Positions 50,652-60,224 of a DNA stretch of 64,000 nucleotides are shown here, one piece after another (the stretch's first letter is position 1; each line of letters begins with the position of its first letter). Source of the stretch: JAFAMS01 sp049520515 (GTDB taxonomy: Bacteria; Vulcanimicrobiota; Vulcanimicrobiia; Vulcanimicrobiales; Vulcanimicrobiaceae); assembly GCA_049520515.1 (NCBI GenBank), contig JBEKPS010000002.1, positions 186,001 to 250,000 on the forward strand, read 5' to 3'. The notes beneath the pieces were generated by a model that saw nothing but the letters and a program-made list of their open reading frames with translations, did no database searches and was not told the origin of the DNA. The translations under genes were made by a program, and so were the position numbers.

Positions 50652-51587
50652 GTGAGCGATAGCTTGGCAGGCCGCGTGGCGCTTGTCACGGGCGGGGCAC
50701 GAGGGATTGGAGCCGCGATTGTACGCGCGTTGTGGGAACGCGGCGCGAGCGTCGTCGTAGCGGACAACGGAACGGAGATTGACGGACGCGGCGAGGATCC
50801 GAATCTTGCCAACGAGTTTGCCGCCGGCTTCGACGATCGCGTCGTCGCGTTTACGGCGAACCTTGCAGAAGCCGGCGCGCCGCGACATGCGGTCGAACTT
50901 GCAGTCAGCTCGTTCGGCGGGATCGACATTCTCATCAACAACGCCGCGATCATCCGCGACGGCTTTGCCTTCAAAGCAAATCTGGAAGATTTCGAAGATG
51001 TGCTCGAAAACAACGTGACCGCCGCCTTCGAAGCGATTCGCACCGCGACGTCGATTATGCGCGACCAAGCCAAGTCCGGACGCGGCGGTGAATGGTATCG
51101 TTGGGGGCGGATCGTTAACATGGTTTCGACAGCCGGATTTTACGGCAACTTCGGGCAGGCGGCGTACGCAAGCAGTAAAGCAGCGCTTTTCGGTCTCACG
51201 CGCGTCGTTGCGCACGACATGGCGCGCAGTGGTGTCACCGCCAATGCCGTTGCACCGTTCGGCGCGACGCGCGTCACCGAATCGATTCAGGCGCAAAACG
51301 ACGCGCAGCACGCTTATAAGAAGCGAGCCATGACGATCGACGCGCGATTCGTGGGGCGTTTCGTCGCGTTCCTTGCCTCGGACGAAGCCGAATCGATCAC
51401 CGGACAACTGTTCTGCGTCCGAGGTGCCGAGGTGATGCTGTTTTCGCAGCCGCGTCCGATCGCGCGCTTTGCGCTCGACGCACGAGCATCGCACGACGAC
51501 ATGGCGCGCGAGGTTGGAAAGTTTTCCGGCGCGTTTACGCCGCTCGAAACCGACTTGGAGGCGTTCTCGCATGCCGGCGTATCCTGA
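50652..51587 (+). CDS. Short-chain dehydrogenase/reductase, MFE-2-type hydroxyacyl dehydrogenase
   Basis: 311 residues from GTG 50652. Cofactor motif TGGARGIGAAIVRAL, the NNAA block ILINNAAIIRDGF, Ser in NMVSTAGFYGNFGQ and the catalytic YASSK are present. The long loop FKANLEDFEDVLENNVTAAFEAI resembles 3-hydroxyacyl-CoA dehydrogenases of MFE-2 type rather than fatty-acid-synthesis FabG. First gene of an operon with an oxygenase-like gene and the Liv importer. Overlaps the next gene by 17 bases. Confidence 0.88.
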   Translation: MSDSLAGRVALVTGGARGIGAAIVRALWERGASVVVADNGTEIDGRGEDPNLANEFAAGFDDRVVAFTANLAEAGAPRHAVELAVSSFGGIDILINNAAIIRDGFAFKANLEDFEDVLENNVTAAFEAIRTATSIMRDQAKSGRGGEWYRWGRIVNMVSTAGFYGNFGQAAYASSKAALFGLTRVVAHDMARSGVTANAVAPFGATRVTESIQAQNDAQHAYKKRAMTIDARFVGRFVAFLASDEAESITGQLFCVRGAEVMLFSQPRPIARFALDARASHDDMAREVGKFSGAFTPLETDLEAFSHAGVS

Positions 51588-52269
51588 CGTCAAGACGCCG
51601 AAAGCCCTCGCCGGCGAGCCTGCCGATTATCGTCACGCCGTCGAGAAGATCGTCGTGAGCCATGCGATCAACGAGCTGCACGGTGCGCGCGTGTTCGACG
51701 AAGTCGCCGTCGCATTTGCGCCGACGCCGTATTGGAAGTGGCTGACCTGCCGCGTCGCGATGGAAGAGTACGGCCATCACGTTCGCTTCTTTCGGTTGGG
51801 GCGCGAGATCGGCGTTCCTGAAGACGCGATGTTGCCCGATACGTCGACGAAGCGGACGCTTTCGATCTTCGATTTCCCTTTGCAAAGCTGGGAAGAGTTT
51901 TGCGTGATCAAACTCGTCGCCGATCTTGCCGAGATCATTCAAGTCGAAGATCTGCTGCAGTGCAGCTACATTCCGCTGCGCAGCGCCGCGAAGGCGACGC
52001 TGCCCGAAGAGAAGTTCCACGCAAAGTTCGGCGAGCAATCGGTCGCGGAGATCATCAAGACGCCGGAAGGCAAGGAACGTGCGCAAACTGCGCTCGAAGC
52101 GATTTTTCCATCGATGCCGGCGTTCTTCGGCTCCGATCGCTCGAAGAACAACGAGATGTATCGCCGGTACGGGATCAAGTTCCGCAGCAACGGTGAGATG
52201 CGCGAGGACTACCTCACGCGTGCGAAGCGAGTCGTCGAGGATCTCGGGCTGGCATTGCCGGCCGCATGA
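51571..52269 (+). CDS. PaaA/PaaC-family ferritin-like di-iron protein
   Basis: 232 residues from ATG 51571. Ferritin-like helical bundle with carboxylate/His ligand patterns MEEYGHHVRFF and LPEEKFHAKFGEQ. The C-terminal block MYRRYGIKFRSNGEMREDYL resembles PaaA, the catalytic subunit of phenylacetyl-CoA epoxidase, but the protein is shorter than PaaA (~310) and no PaaB-E genes are adjacent. It may be an oxygenase, or a chaperone-like relative such as PaaC. The IOR-type gene downstream would give aryl-acyl-CoA substrates. Confidence 0.7.
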   Translation: MPAYPDVKTPKALAGEPADYRHAVEKIVVSHAINELHGARVFDEVAVAFAPTPYWKWLTCRVAMEEYGHHVRFFRLGREIGVPEDAMLPDTSTKRTLSIFDFPLQSWEEFCVIKLVADLAEIIQVEDLLQCSYIPLRSAAKATLPEEKFHAKFGEQSVAEIIKTPEGKERAQTALEAIFPSMPAFFGSDRSKNNEMYRRYGIKFRSNGEMREDYLTRAKRVVEDLGLALPAA

Positions 52270-53147
52270 CGGGTATCGTCGCAGAGCTCTGGCAGTTCTT
52301 TCTCGCAGGCCTCGTCGTCGGCGGAATTTTCGCGCTGATCGCGGCCGGTTTCGTGCTCGTCTATCAGGTCTCGGGCATCATCAACTTCGCGCAAGGCGAG
52401 TTTGCGATGATTGGCGCGATGACGTCGTCGTCGCTGGCGAGCAAAGGTTGGCCGGTCGCCGCTGCAGCCATCGTCGCGGTTGTTTTCGCCGGTGCGGTCG
52501 GCGGCTTGGCGCAGCTCTTAGCGCTTCGGCCGGCGCGGCGCAGTGGAACGGTGACGCTGATCTTCATTACGCTCGGTCTCGACGTTGCAATTCGCGGTGC
52601 CGCGCTGTTCGTGTGGGGGACGAATCCGCTGATGCTTCCGGCGTTTTCTGCGGGTACGTCGCTCGCTATTGGCCCCGGGACGATTCCGCCGCAAGCCGTT
52701 TGGGTTTTTGGCGCCGACCTGGTGATCGTGCTCGCGCTGTTTCTGTTCTTTCGCAAGACCTATACCGGTACGGCAGTGCGTGCCGCGATGGCGAACCCGA
52801 ACATCGCACGCGTTTTTGGAATGCCGCTTGCGCAATTTGCGTTTTGGAGTTTCGTTGCAGCCGCCGTCATCGGTGCGATCGGCGGGGTCGTGATCGCGCC
52901 GATTACGAGCGCGACCTACGATATGGGCCTGTATCTCGGGCTCAACGGTTTCGTCGCGGCGATTCTCGGTGGCCTCGATAGTTTGACCGGCGCGCTTGTC
53001 GGCGGCTTCGTGCTCGGCATCGTCGAGAAGATGTGCGGCGGACTCTTCTCGAGCGGCTGGGAGCAGGGAATCGCGTTCATTATACTGCTCGTCGTTTTGG
53101 TCGCGCGTCCACAAGGATTGCTCGGACGAACGTTGCGGCGCGCGTGA
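52266..53147 (+). CDS. livH: Branched-chain amino-acid ABC transporter permease LivH (copy 2)
   Basis: 293 residues. ATG 52266 overlaps the PaaA-like gene stop (ATGA). Signature VLVYQVSGIINFAQGEFAMIG near residues 31-51. Starts an uninterrupted run of livH-G-F-K. Partner of the divergent livM. Liv permeases carry amino acids and, in some species, aromatic acids or urea. Confidence 0.95.
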   Translation: MTGIVAELWQFFLAGLVVGGIFALIAAGFVLVYQVSGIINFAQGEFAMIGAMTSSSLASKGWPVAAAAIVAVVFAGAVGGLAQLLALRPARRSGTVTLIFITLGLDVAIRGAALFVWGTNPLMLPAFSAGTSLAIGPGTIPPQAVWVFGADLVIVLALFLFFRKTYTGTAVRAAMANPNIARVFGMPLAQFAFWSFVAAAVIGAIGGVVIAPITSATYDMGLYLGLNGFVAAILGGLDSLTGALVGGFVLGIVEKMCGGLFSSGWEQGIAFIILLVVLVARPQGLLGRTLRRA

Positions 53148-53863
53148 GTCTGCGCGTCGAGGACGTCACGGTCCGCTTCGGCGGGGTCGTCGCGCTCGAC
53201 GGCGTTACGTTCGATGCGCAACCCGGTGAGGTGCTCGGTGTTATCGGTCCGAACGGCGCCGGAAAGACGACGCTCTTCAATGTGATCAGCGGATTGCAGC
53301 GTCCGAGCGCCGGTACGGTTTCGCTCGACGAGCGAAAGCTTACGCATCTTCCGATGCACCGCGTCGCCGCGCTCGGCGTCACGCGTACGTTTCAGACGCC
53401 GGTGATGTTTTGGGGACTGAGCGTCTGCGAGAGCTTGATGGTTGCGCTCGATGCAAGCCCGCGCGTGGAAAATGCGAGCAAAGACGCGGCGCGCGCGCTG
53501 CTCGCAGGGACACCGCTCGAGTCGTGCGCTGACGTGTTGACCGAGTCGTTATCGTTCGGACAAGAGCGTGTGCTCGAGATGCTTCGTGTCCTTGCGGTCG
53601 AGCCGAGAGTGTTGTTGCTCGACGAGCCGCTTTCCGGATTGAGCGGCGATGAGATCGATGCTGTGCTCGAGCTCGTGCGCGCAGCGCGTTCGCGTGGCGT
53701 CTGCATCTTGTTCGTCGAGCACGATCTGCATCGTTTGCTCGCGGCGGCCGACCGGTTCGTCGTTCTCGATCACGGCCGCAAGATCGCTGAAGGCTCGCCG
53801 GAGGGGATCAGCAACGATCCGATCGTCCTCGACGCCTATATCGGCGACGAGCTCACCGCATGA
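53144..53863 (+). CDS. livG: Branched-chain amino-acid ABC transporter ATPase LivG
   Basis: 239 residues from GTG 53144 (GTGA with livH). Walker A GPNGAGKTT, the LivG-type TRTFQTPVMFWGLSV loop, signature LSFGQERVL (usual LSxGQ/LSYG-x-Q form), Walker B RVLLLDEPLSG and switch His in VEHDLH. Slightly short for LivG (255) with a trimmed segment after the Q-loop. Hydrolyses ATP for the importer with LivF. Confidence 0.95.
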   Translation: MSLRVEDVTVRFGGVVALDGVTFDAQPGEVLGVIGPNGAGKTTLFNVISGLQRPSAGTVSLDERKLTHLPMHRVAALGVTRTFQTPVMFWGLSVCESLMVALDASPRVENASKDAARALLAGTPLESCADVLTESLSFGQERVLEMLRVLAVEPRVLLLDEPLSGLSGDEIDAVLELVRAARSRGVCILFVEHDLHRLLAAADRFVVLDHGRKIAEGSPEGISNDPIVLDAYIGDELTA

Positions 53864-54588
53864 GCGACAACGTTCTCGAGCTCGAGGGTGTCGCGACGTA
53901 TCGCGGCCGCGTCCAAATCTTGTGGGATGTCAGCCTCGAAGTCGCCCGCGGCGAGACGGTCGCAGTCGTCGGCCCGAACGGCGCGGGTAAGACGACGCTG
54001 CTCGGCTCGATCATCGGGTTGTTTCCGCCCGCGAACGGTCGCGTCCGCGTCCTCGGTGAGGATGTCACCGGCGCCTCGCCGGAGGCGATGGCCCGTCGCC
54101 GGGTCGCCGTCGTCCCCGAACGCCGGCAACTCTTCGGGCCGCTCACCGTTCGCGAGAACCTCGTGCTGGGCGCCTACGCTCGCAGCGATCGAAGCACGCT
54201 CGAGCCTGATTTGAATGAGGTGCTCGAGCTTTTTCCGCCGCTGCGCAAGCTGCTTCGGACGGCGGCCAGCTCGCTCTCCGGCGGCGAACAGCAGATGGTC
54301 GCGATCGGCCGCGCGCTGATGGCGAAGCCGGAGCTGCTGTTGCTCGATGAACCGAGTCTCGGTCTAGCGCCGCGCGTCCGCGCCGAGAACTTCGCGGCTC
54401 TCGGACGGCTGGCCGAGGGCGCGGCGACGATCGTTTTGGTCGAGCAGAACCTCCGCATGGCGGCCCGCATCTGCCGGCGCGCCTATTTTATGGAACGCGG
54501 TCGGATCGTCGCGACGGGAACGGCAGAGGATTTGGTTCGTAGCGGACGGACGTACTTTATGGGACCGCTCGGAAAGGGGCATTCGTGA
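53860..54588 (+). CDS. livF: Branched-chain amino-acid ABC transporter ATPase LivF
   Basis: 242 residues. Walker A GPNGAGKTTLLGSIIGL, family-typical VPERRQLFGPLTVRENL, signature LSGGEQQMVAIGRALM, Walker B LLLDEPSLGLAP and the switch His replaced by the V-E-Q-N form (VLVEQNLRMA), which is common in LivF. ATGA start, GTGA end with livK. Confidence 0.96.
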   Translation: MSDNVLELEGVATYRGRVQILWDVSLEVARGETVAVVGPNGAGKTTLLGSIIGLFPPANGRVRVLGEDVTGASPEAMARRRVAVVPERRQLFGPLTVRENLVLGAYARSDRSTLEPDLNEVLELFPPLRKLLRTAASSLSGGEQQMVAIGRALMAKPELLLLDEPSLGLAPRVRAENFAALGRLAEGAATIVLVEQNLRMAARICRRAYFMERGRIVATGTAEDLVRSGRTYFMGPLGKGHS

Positions 54589-55751
54589 GGGGATTTTTGC
54601 GACTTATCGTACTCGGAGTTGCTTTTGCATTCGTACTCGGCGGCGTTTCGCTGCGTGCGGGGGATGCAGCGAGCGAACCATATGTGATCGGTGCAGTCGT
54701 CTGCGAAAGCGGACCGGCATCGACGCTCGGACGGCCTGCGGGTGATAGCATTCAGCTCGCCGTTGACGAGATCAACAAAGCCGGTGGTGTGAACGGACAT
54801 CCGCTGCAAGTCACGATCATCGACGACGAGACGTCGCCCGCGAACGCCGTGAACGCGACGCGCAGACTGCTGGATCAGCACGTTGTTGCCATCATCGGCA
54901 CGTCGATCACGCAAGGCAGTCTCGCAATGGTACCGGTCGCGCAAGCCGCCAAGGTGCCGATGATCTCGCTGGCATCGTCCGGGACGATCATCGAGCCGGT
55001 CGGCGACCATCCGTACGTCTTCAAGATTCCACCGACCGACACGGCCGTCGCGCGCATTCTGCAGAAGCATATGAAGGCTGCCGGAATCGAGAAGGTCGGT
55101 GCGGTGTATCGCAACGACGACTACGGCAAGACCGGCGTTGCGCATTTCATTGAAGCCGGAAAAGCCGAGGGCTTCTCGGTAACCGATTCGGAAGCGATCG
55201 ACGCAACCGCAACCGATGCAACGACGCAGCTCACGAAAGTGCGTGCGTCCAACCCGCAAGCGGTTTTGGTGTGGAGCACATTGCCGTCGGTGTATGTCGT
55301 CACGCGCGGCTACCGTCAGTTGGCGCTCGGCAACCTGCCGCTGTATTTCTCGGACGGCGCAGCCGATCAGCGCTTCCTCGATCAGTCGGGCATCGCACTC
55401 AACGGCGCATTCATCGCAACGTCGCGAGCCTCGATCGCGAGCCAGTTGCCGAACTCAGATCCGTCGAAGAAGATCGCCTTGCATTACGTTAGCGCGTTTG
55501 AATCGACGTATCCGAAGGATAAGCCCGCGAACATGTTTGGTGGCTTCGGTTACGATGCGGTCTATTGGCTGAAGCAGGCGCTTGCAAAATCAGGTCCTGA
55601 TCCTGCGAAGCTCCGCGACGCACTCGAGCACATCAGCTACGCCGGCGTTTCGGGCGTCTTCCACACGTCCTCGAAAGATCACAATGGCCTCGCCGCCGAT
55701 GCCGACGTGGTCACGAAAGTCGTCGACGGCCACTTCGTGTTGATCAGGTGA
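54585..55751 (+). CDS. livK: Periplasmic substrate-binding protein of the Liv importer
   Basis: 388 residues from GTG 54585, with signal peptide (FAFVLGGVSLRAGDA). Type I periplasmic-binding fold: VVCESGPASTLGRPAGDSI, IIGTSITQGSLAMVPVAQ and MISLASSGTIIEP are the typical ligand and hinge blocks. Relatives bind branched-chain or aromatic amino acids and related acids. Placement before an aryl-pyruvate oxidoreductase suggests aromatic ligands. Overlaps the IOR gene by GTGA. Confidence 0.93.
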   Translation: MRGFLRLIVLGVAFAFVLGGVSLRAGDAASEPYVIGAVVCESGPASTLGRPAGDSIQLAVDEINKAGGVNGHPLQVTIIDDETSPANAVNATRRLLDQHVVAIIGTSITQGSLAMVPVAQAAKVPMISLASSGTIIEPVGDHPYVFKIPPTDTAVARILQKHMKAAGIEKVGAVYRNDDYGKTGVAHFIEAGKAEGFSVTDSEAIDATATDATTQLTKVRASNPQAVLVWSTLPSVYVVTRGYRQLALGNLPLYFSDGAADQRFLDQSGIALNGAFIATSRASIASQLPNSDPSKKIALHYVSAFESTYPKDKPANMFGGFGYDAVYWLKQALAKSGPDPAKLRDALEHISYAGVSGVFHTSSKDHNGLAADADVVTKVVDGHFVLIR

Positions 55752-58700
55752 TCTCGCCGCCGCGTACGCAGGTACGCCGTTCGCTCGACGATCGTTATGC
55801 GCTCGCGTCAGGGACGCTCTATTTGAGCGGGATTCAGGCGCTCATCCGTCTGCCGATCGATCAGCACCGGCGTGACGTTGCAAGCGGCTTGAACACGCGC
55901 ACGTTCGTAACGGGATATCCGGGCTCACCACTGGGCGGCTACGATATCTCAATGCGCGCGGCCGGCGCGATCATCGGCGAGAACGGGATCACGCACGTTC
56001 CCGCGCAGAGCGAAGAGCTGGGCGTCACCATGCTGATGGGGACGCAGATGCTCGACGATCATCCGCGGCGCGACGGTATCGAGGGCGTGGTCGGCATTTG
56101 GTACGGAAAAGGTCCGGGTATCGATCGGTCCGGCGACGCGCTCCGACACGGCAATTTCGGGGGAACGAGCCGCCTCGGTGCAGTCGTCGTGCTCGGCGGC
56201 GAGGATCCGGAAAGCAAGAGCTCAACGCTTCCATTCCAAGAAGACTACGCGTTCATGAGCGCCGGGATACCGATCGTGTACCCGTCGTCGGTCGCGGAGT
56301 TCTTGGAATACGGCTTGCACGCGATCGCGCTCTCGCGTTATTCGGGATGCTGGGTCGCAATGAAGCTCATCGGGCAATTGTGCGATGGCGGCGAGACGTT
56401 CGCCGTCTCGCCCGACTTCCCGAAGATCATCATTCCCGAACTGACGATCGATGGCGAGCCGTTTCGTAAGTACACGGATTTCCGGTTCTTCCCGGGACTC
56501 AACATCGACCCGGAGCGTCGTTTGTATCGCGAGCGGCATCTCGCCGTGCGCGCCTATACGCGCGCGAATCAGCTCGATCGCGTTGCGGTCCGTACGCCGA
56601 ACGATCGCATCGGATTGCTGTCGGCCGGAAAAAGCTTTTCGGATTTGCGTCAGGCCTTGCTCGACCTCGGATTCAACGACGATGCCTTGCGTGCGGCCGG
56701 CATCCGGCTCGGACGTCTCGGTGTCATCTATCCCGCCGACGAAGCGTTCTTGCGCGACTTTGCGGAAGGCCTGGACGAGATCATCGTCGTCGAAGAAAAG
56801 CGCGGCGTCGTCGAGACGGCGTTGAAAGCAGCGCTGTGTAATCTCGAGCGCCGCGTTCGGGTCGTCGGCAAAGACGACGAGCACGATGCTCCGCTATTCC
56901 CGGTGGAGAGCGGGATGGACGCCGATATAATCGCGCGCATTCTCGCGCCGCGGCTCGGAAAACGCGCCGAGACCCTAGCTGCGATCGGCAACCGTACGTA
57001 TAAAGAGCTGCCGAAACGGACGCCCAATTATTGCTCGGGTTGCCCGCACAACACGTCGACTGTCTTGCTCGACGATCAAATTGCGTGGGGAAGTCCCGGC
57101 TGCCATTCCTTCGCGTCGATCATTGAGCAGCCGCAGCGTCATATTGAAGCGATGACGCAGCTCGGCGGCGAGGGGATGCCGTGGATTGGTCTGGCGCCGT
57201 ATACGTCGCGCACGCACATGGTGCAAAACGTTGGCGACGGCTCGCTCTTCCATTCGTCCTACATGAACATTCGGTTTGCCATCTCCACAGACGTGAACAT
57301 CACGTTCAAAATTCTCTTCAACGGGGCGGTCGCGAATACGGGAGCACAGGCGCCGGTCGGCGGAAAGAGCGTTGAGGAGCTCGTGGCGCTGCTTGCGCTC
57401 GAGGGCGTGCGCCGAATCGTCGTGCTGACGCAGACTCCCGAGTCCTATCGTCGCACGCAGTTTCCAGCCGTCGCGCAAGTTTGCGACGTCGATGAGCTTG
57501 AGGCGGCATCGCGTGAGCTGCGAGAAACGCCTGGCGTTACCGTCCTGATTTACGACGGCACGTGCGCGAACGAGCGCAGACGCCGGCAGAAGCGCGGCAA
57601 AGCAGCGACTCGCACTCGCTTCGTCGTGGTCAATGAAGACGTTTGCGAGAACTGCGGCGATTGCGGTGCGCTGACGAATTGCATGTCGCTCGGAAAAGTC
57701 GAGACCGAATTCGGCATCAAAACGCAGATCCATCAATCGTCCTGCAATCAAGATCAGAGCTGCATCAAGGCCGAATGCCCGTCGTTTGTGACCTTCGAAG
57801 CCGAGCCCGGCACCGGAATCAATAAACCGAAAGCGCGCCCGATCGACGTTGCGCTGCCGGAACCGAATTATCCGCGCACGCTCGCGCGGCCGTATCACAT
57901 CTATTCGCCCGGTGTCGGTGGAACCGGCGTATTGACGCTGAACGCGATTCTCGCGCAGGCGGCGGCGTTCGACGGAAAGCGCGTGCTAAGCTACGATCAA
58001 ACGGGTGCGGCCCAAAAGTGGGGCGCGGTGCTCTCGAGCTTGATCGTTGCCGAACCCGAGCACGATGTGGCGGCCAACAGGATCGGCGCAGGCAAGGCCG
58101 ATCTCTATCTAGCGCTCGATCTCTTAGCGGCAGCTGACCCCGTCAATCTCGATCGCTGCGATCCGGAGAACACAACGGCGGTAATTAATACGTCACTGCT
58201 CCCGAGCGGCGAGATGATTCGCGACGTGCATTTTTCGGTGACGCCGCTGCTGCTCGTCGAAGCGGTGCGTGCCGTGACGCGAAAAGACAATGACGTCCGC
58301 TTGGCAGCGCGCGCGATTGCCGAAGGCGCGTTCGGCGATCACATGATGACGAATCTCGTTACGCTTGGCGCAGCCTACCAGTCAGGTCTCATTCCGGTCT
58401 CGGCCGCCAGCATCGAGCACGCAATCCGGCTCAACGGCGTGGCCGTCGAAGATAATCTGCTGGCCTTCGACTACGGCCGCCTCGCCGTGTATGATTCGGC
58501 CGCACTCTTCGCGCAAATCGGTGCGCAGCAACCGCTCGCGGATCGCTTGGATGGGGCGCGCGAAACGGACGCATCGCGCCGGCTGATGCAGTCCTGCGAC
58601 GATCTGGACGCTGAGGCGCAGCGTCTGATGCGGGTTCGCATAGCCGATCTGTGCGCCTATCAAAGCGCGGCATACGCGGCGCGATATGTTAATGCGGTGC

Positions 58701-59230
58701 TGCGTGTCGCGGAACGCGAGCGCGCACTGAGCGGCAAGGACGGTCCGTTGACGCGCACGGTCATCCGTTCGCTGCACAAGCTGCTGGCGTACAAAGACGA
58801 ATATGAGGTCGCGCGGCTTTACGTCGACGGTGCGTTTTCTACTCGCTCGCGCGCGCTGTTCACCTCGCCACGAAAGATGTGGTATAACCTGCACCCCCCG
58901 ATTCTGCGTTCGCTCGGCCTGAAGCGCAAGGTTCGTCTCGGGTCGTGGTTCACGCCGGTGCTGCGTGTGCTCGCGAGCGCGAAAGTCGTGCGCGGAACGC
59001 CTTGGGACATCTTCGGGTACGCGAAAGTGCGACGTGTCGAGCGCGAGCTGATCGTGTGGTACGAGGAGACGGTCGCGAGCGTCCTCGCGCGTGTTTCGGA
59101 ATCGAACCTTGCAGCGTCGCAAGAGATTCTCGAGATTCCGGATTCGATTCGTGGCTACGAGGATGTCAAGCTGGGAAACGTCACGCGTGCGCAGTTCAGA
59201 GCCCAGGAGCTTCTCGCGAAGCTAAGCTAG
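55748..59230 (+). CDS. Fused indolepyruvate:ferredoxin oxidoreductase-type enzyme (IorA-IorB)
   Basis: 1160 residues from GTG 55748. Order: thiamine-diphosphate pyrimidine/PP halves (FVTGYPGSPLGGYD; PAQSEELGVTML; then QNVGDGSLFHSSYMNIRF), a ferredoxin-like segment with Cys in CENCGDCGALTNC and CNQDQSCIKAECP binding 4Fe-4S clusters, and a C-terminal gamma-type domain (IYSPGVGGTGVLTLNAIL). It decarboxylates aryl- or branched-chain 2-oxo acids to acyl-CoA with reduction of ferredoxin. The fused form is known from aerobic bacteria. Final gene of the Liv operon, so the importer's amino acids could be transaminated and oxidised here. Confidence 0.92.
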   Translation: MISPPRTQVRRSLDDRYALASGTLYLSGIQALIRLPIDQHRRDVASGLNTRTFVTGYPGSPLGGYDISMRAAGAIIGENGITHVPAQSEELGVTMLMGTQMLDDHPRRDGIEGVVGIWYGKGPGIDRSGDALRHGNFGGTSRLGAVVVLGGEDPESKSSTLPFQEDYAFMSAGIPIVYPSSVAEFLEYGLHAIALSRYSGCWVAMKLIGQLCDGGETFAVSPDFPKIIIPELTIDGEPFRKYTDFRFFPGLNIDPERRLYRERHLAVRAYTRANQLDRVAVRTPNDRIGLLSAGKSFSDLRQALLDLGFNDDALRAAGIRLGRLGVIYPADEAFLRDFAEGLDEIIVVEEKRGVVETALKAALCNLERRVRVVGKDDEHDAPLFPVESGMDADIIARILAPRLGKRAETLAAIGNRTYKELPKRTPNYCSGCPHNTSTVLLDDQIAWGSPGCHSFASIIEQPQRHIEAMTQLGGEGMPWIGLAPYTSRTHMVQNVGDGSLFHSSYMNIRFAISTDVNITFKILFNGAVANTGAQAPVGGKSVEELVALLALEGVRRIVVLTQTPESYRRTQFPAVAQVCDVDELEAASRELRETPGVTVLIYDGTCANERRRRQKRGKAATRTRFVVVNEDVCENCGDCGALTNCMSLGKVETEFGIKTQIHQSSCNQDQSCIKAECPSFVTFEAEPGTGINKPKARPIDVALPEPNYPRTLARPYHIYSPGVGGTGVLTLNAILAQAAAFDGKRVLSYDQTGAAQKWGAVLSSLIVAEPEHDVAANRIGAGKADLYLALDLLAAADPVNLDRCDPENTTAVINTSLLPSGEMIRDVHFSVTPLLLVEAVRAVTRKDNDVRLAARAIAEGAFGDHMMTNLVTLGAAYQSGLIPVSAASIEHAIRLNGVAVEDNLLAFDYGRLAVYDSAALFAQIGAQQPLADRLDGARETDASRRLMQSCDDLDAEAQRLMRVRIADLCAYQSAAYAARYVNAVLRVAERERALSGKDGPLTRTVIRSLHKLLAYKDEYEVARLYVDGAFSTRSRALFTSPRKMWYNLHPPILRSLGLKRKVRLGSWFTPVLRVLASAKVVRGTPWDIFGYAKVRRVERELIVWYEETVASVLARVSESNLAASQEILEIPDSIRGYEDVKLGNVTRAQFRAQELLAKLS

Positions 59231-59260
59231 GCTCAGGGTGCCGCGGGTACTGCTTCGAGC

Positions 59261-60208
59261 ATGGTGCGCGCCGCTCGCGAGCTCATCGCCGCCGCACGCG
59301 AGGGAGTGCCGCACGTGCTCGGCAGTTTGGATCGCTCGCTACGAACGCTGTGCGACGAGGTCGACGCGGTCACCGCATGGGAACTGAGCGCCGATCGCTT
59401 TACGTGTATTTTTGCGAGTGGTCTACGCTACACACATTTTCAGGGCGCGACGCTCTCGGCGCTCGCAGAGCGCTCACCGCTCGCCTGCGCGCGAGCGAGT
59501 GGAAGCGTCCGCTGGGTCAACGGCGACGCCGATATCGTACCGCTACATCCGGCCGACCGCGTCGCGCTTGCAATCCCGCTCGACGATCTGCCGCTGGTCC
59601 TCTACGTTGCGTTCGCGCACGGCCCGTCGAAGCCGACGCTTGCGGACGTCCTCGACGTGTGTTCGATTGCCGCACCCGCGCTCGCGATTGCGCGCGATCG
59701 GGCCGAAGATCGCGCGCGCGCAACCTACGACGGTCTCACCGGTCTCTTGACGCCGCGAGCGTTTCGCACGCTGCTCGTCGAGCGTTTACGCGACGCACCG
59801 CGTCTGCGCATCGTTCCGAGGTTGGCGTTGCTGTTTCTCGATACCGATCGTTTCAAGGAGTGGAACGATCGTTTCGGTCATGCGGCGGGCGACGATCTCT
59901 TGCGACGGCTCGCGGCGATGCTGCGCGCTCACGCGTCCGGGCCTGAAGATCTTGTCGCGCGCAACGGCGGCGACGAATTTTGTCTCGTTTGGTACGACTG
60001 CGAGAAGTCGCGCGCCGTCATACGCGCAGACGAGCTGCGCCTCGCGATCGGACGTGAGTTTACGGGCGACGCGGTCGCGATAACCGCCAGCATCGGCGTG
60101 GCGGCCTTCCCGCTCGATGCGCACACGGCAGAAAGCCTGCTCGAAGCCGCCGACAAGGCGATGTACGAAGCCAAGCGGGCCGGGCGAAACCGGGTCTCCT
60201 ACGCGTGA
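59261..60208 (+). CDS. GGDEF diguanylate cyclase with an N-terminal GAF-like domain
   Basis: 315 residues from ATG 59261, soluble. The first ~140 residues have a GAF-like alternation (ELSADRFTCIFASGLRY; DRVALAIPLDDLPLVLYVAF). The GGDEF domain has its active site at residues 236-240 (NGGDEF), with YDGLTGLLTPRAF intact. At the I-site position the sequence is GPED (227-230), not RxxD, so product inhibition is probably missing. Starts 30 bases after the IOR gene; thyX follows after 16 bases. Confidence 0.93.
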   Translation: MVRAARELIAAAREGVPHVLGSLDRSLRTLCDEVDAVTAWELSADRFTCIFASGLRYTHFQGATLSALAERSPLACARASGSVRWVNGDADIVPLHPADRVALAIPLDDLPLVLYVAFAHGPSKPTLADVLDVCSIAAPALAIARDRAEDRARATYDGLTGLLTPRAFRTLLVERLRDAPRLRIVPRLALLFLDTDRFKEWNDRFGHAAGDDLLRRLAAMLRAHASGPEDLVARNGGDEFCLVWYDCEKSRAVIRADELRLAIGREFTGDAVAITASIGVAAFPLDAHTAESLLEAADKAMYEAKRAGRNRVSYA

Positions 60209-60224
60209 GGTCGAACGCTCCGTC

